Shown here piece after piece: positions 63,535 to 64,000 of a stretch of 64,000 bases of DNA. The first letter of the stretch is position 1. Every line of letters begins with the position of its first letter. The notes beneath the pieces were generated by a model. That model made no database searches. It was not told the DNA's origin and saw only the letters and a program-made list of their open reading frames with translations. Both the position numbers and the translations under genes were made by a program. The stretch comes from Acidobacteriota bacterium (GTDB lineage Bacteria > Acidobacteriota > Terriglobia > Terriglobales > Acidobacteriaceae): the NCBI GenBank assembly GCA_021846945.1, contig JAJZVZ010000007.1, positions 1 to 64,000 of the forward strand, in the 5' to 3' direction.

Positions 63535-63790
63535 AATCTTCCTTTCTCACCGCCTCGAATCCGGCCGGTTCGCCGGGGTATGGAGACAGACCCCGAGGTG
63601 GAACCCAGATTCAAGGTATTCACATGACAGAATGATTTTTCGCGGATCGGCCGGTACACTTTTACGAATTCTATAGCATTTGGTTGCTACGATTGGGCCT
63701 GCGGCGGCGGGCAAGAGGGTTGTTGCCCGCCGTTGGGCCCCGTTTTCTCCGCAGAAGTCTCTATTCACATACATCTTGAGGTTTGATCCT

Positions 63791-64000
63791 ATGCATCTTA
63801 TTCATCGCATAGTCTCGAACCCTCTGGGAGCTTTGTCGGTTCTTTCACTGGCGGCATTCCTTGAGGCGTTCGGAGATTCGCTCTTTCAATCGGGCTTCTA
63901 TCGCTCAGCTGGGACCGGCCGGGTGCTGGCTCTGGCTGGGGGAGTGATAGTACTGACGGTCTATGGCGCCACGGTCAATGTGCCGCGCTGGGATTTTGGC
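63791..64000 (+). CDS. Membrane protein, truncated by the window end
   Basis: The first 70 codons of a gene: MHLIHRIVSNPLGALSVLSL followed by AAFLEAFGDSLFQSGFYRS, then a second helix (VLALAGGVIVLTVYGATVN) and PRWDFG at the edge. The pattern recalls small multi-helix transporter-like proteins, but the family cannot be fixed from this fragment. It is divergent from the amt pair, 256 bases away. Confidence 0.7.
   Translation, partial: MHLIHRIVSNPLGALSVLSLAAFLEAFGDSLFQSGFYRSAGTGRVLALAGGVIVLTVYGATVNVPRWDFG

Overview
The window (GC about 60 percent) reads as a chromosomal stretch of an acidobacterium, most likely class Terriglobia (Acidobacteriia). The clues are a VWFA-related secreted protein of the type expanded in Acidobacteria, a cupin that closely follows the manganese hydroxynitrile lyases described from Granulicella and Acidobacterium, a kumamolisin-type S53 protease with Ig-like tail, a DUF5715 protein, many Tat- and Sec-exported carbohydrate enzymes, and GatB-dependent amidation of tRNA. 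No rRNA, tRNA, CRISPR array, prophage or intact insertion sequence was found.

Layout. 0-8.7 kb (minus): gatB, then a polysaccharide-utilisation cluster read from a LacI-type regulator through two tandem heparinase II/III-like paralogs to a GH35 enzyme; a perfect 14-bp LacI-type palindrome lies upstream of the regulator. 8.8-11.2 kb (minus): a MogA/MoaB-like protein, a secreted esterase and infC, which has no in-frame ATG near its ribosome binding site and probably starts at ATC. 11.4-13.5 kb: a vapBC toxin-antitoxin pair whose toxin gene overlaps the 3' end of mtaB. 13.6-21.7 kb: an MFS transporter, the cupin, rpsA, a HIT protein, rmuC, acpP and fabF. 21.9-30.4 kb: a sulfatase, an isoprenylcysteine-methyltransferase-like protein, aroB, a DUF5715 M15-like protein, a Yip1 protein and a PL8 lyase. 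30.4-39.6 kb (minus): a ferric-reductase-like membrane protein, a lipoprotein with a beta-propeller-like part, and a tight operon of exported proteins built from two paralogous families plus a VWFA-related protein broken by a frameshift. 39.8-45.5 kb: trmD, a plus-strand membrane pair, rimM-khpA-rpsP, an EfpL/YeiP-like elongation factor P and a membrane protein. 45.8-50.8 kb: a CcmC-like protein, an esterase and hypCDE. 50.8-64 kb: a GH36-like alpha-galactosidase, the S53 protease, a TIM-barrel protein, an NhaD antiporter, hemB, a zinc-ribbon membrane protein, a Ser/Thr kinase, an ammonium transporter with a small partner, and the start of a last membrane protein.

Themes. The heparinase-like lyases, PL8 lyase, sulfatase, GH35, GH36 and esterase together suggest use of uronate-rich or sulfated polysaccharides. 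The most unusual part is the 33.1-39.6 kb operon: duplicated exported families, one fused protein with a signal-like segment at the fusion point, a short relic of a third copy, and a frameshift at a run of four cytosines. A dispersed hairpin repeat with a conserved 10-base tail occurs at least four times between 46.9 and 53.3 kb, once inside the 3' end of hypC.
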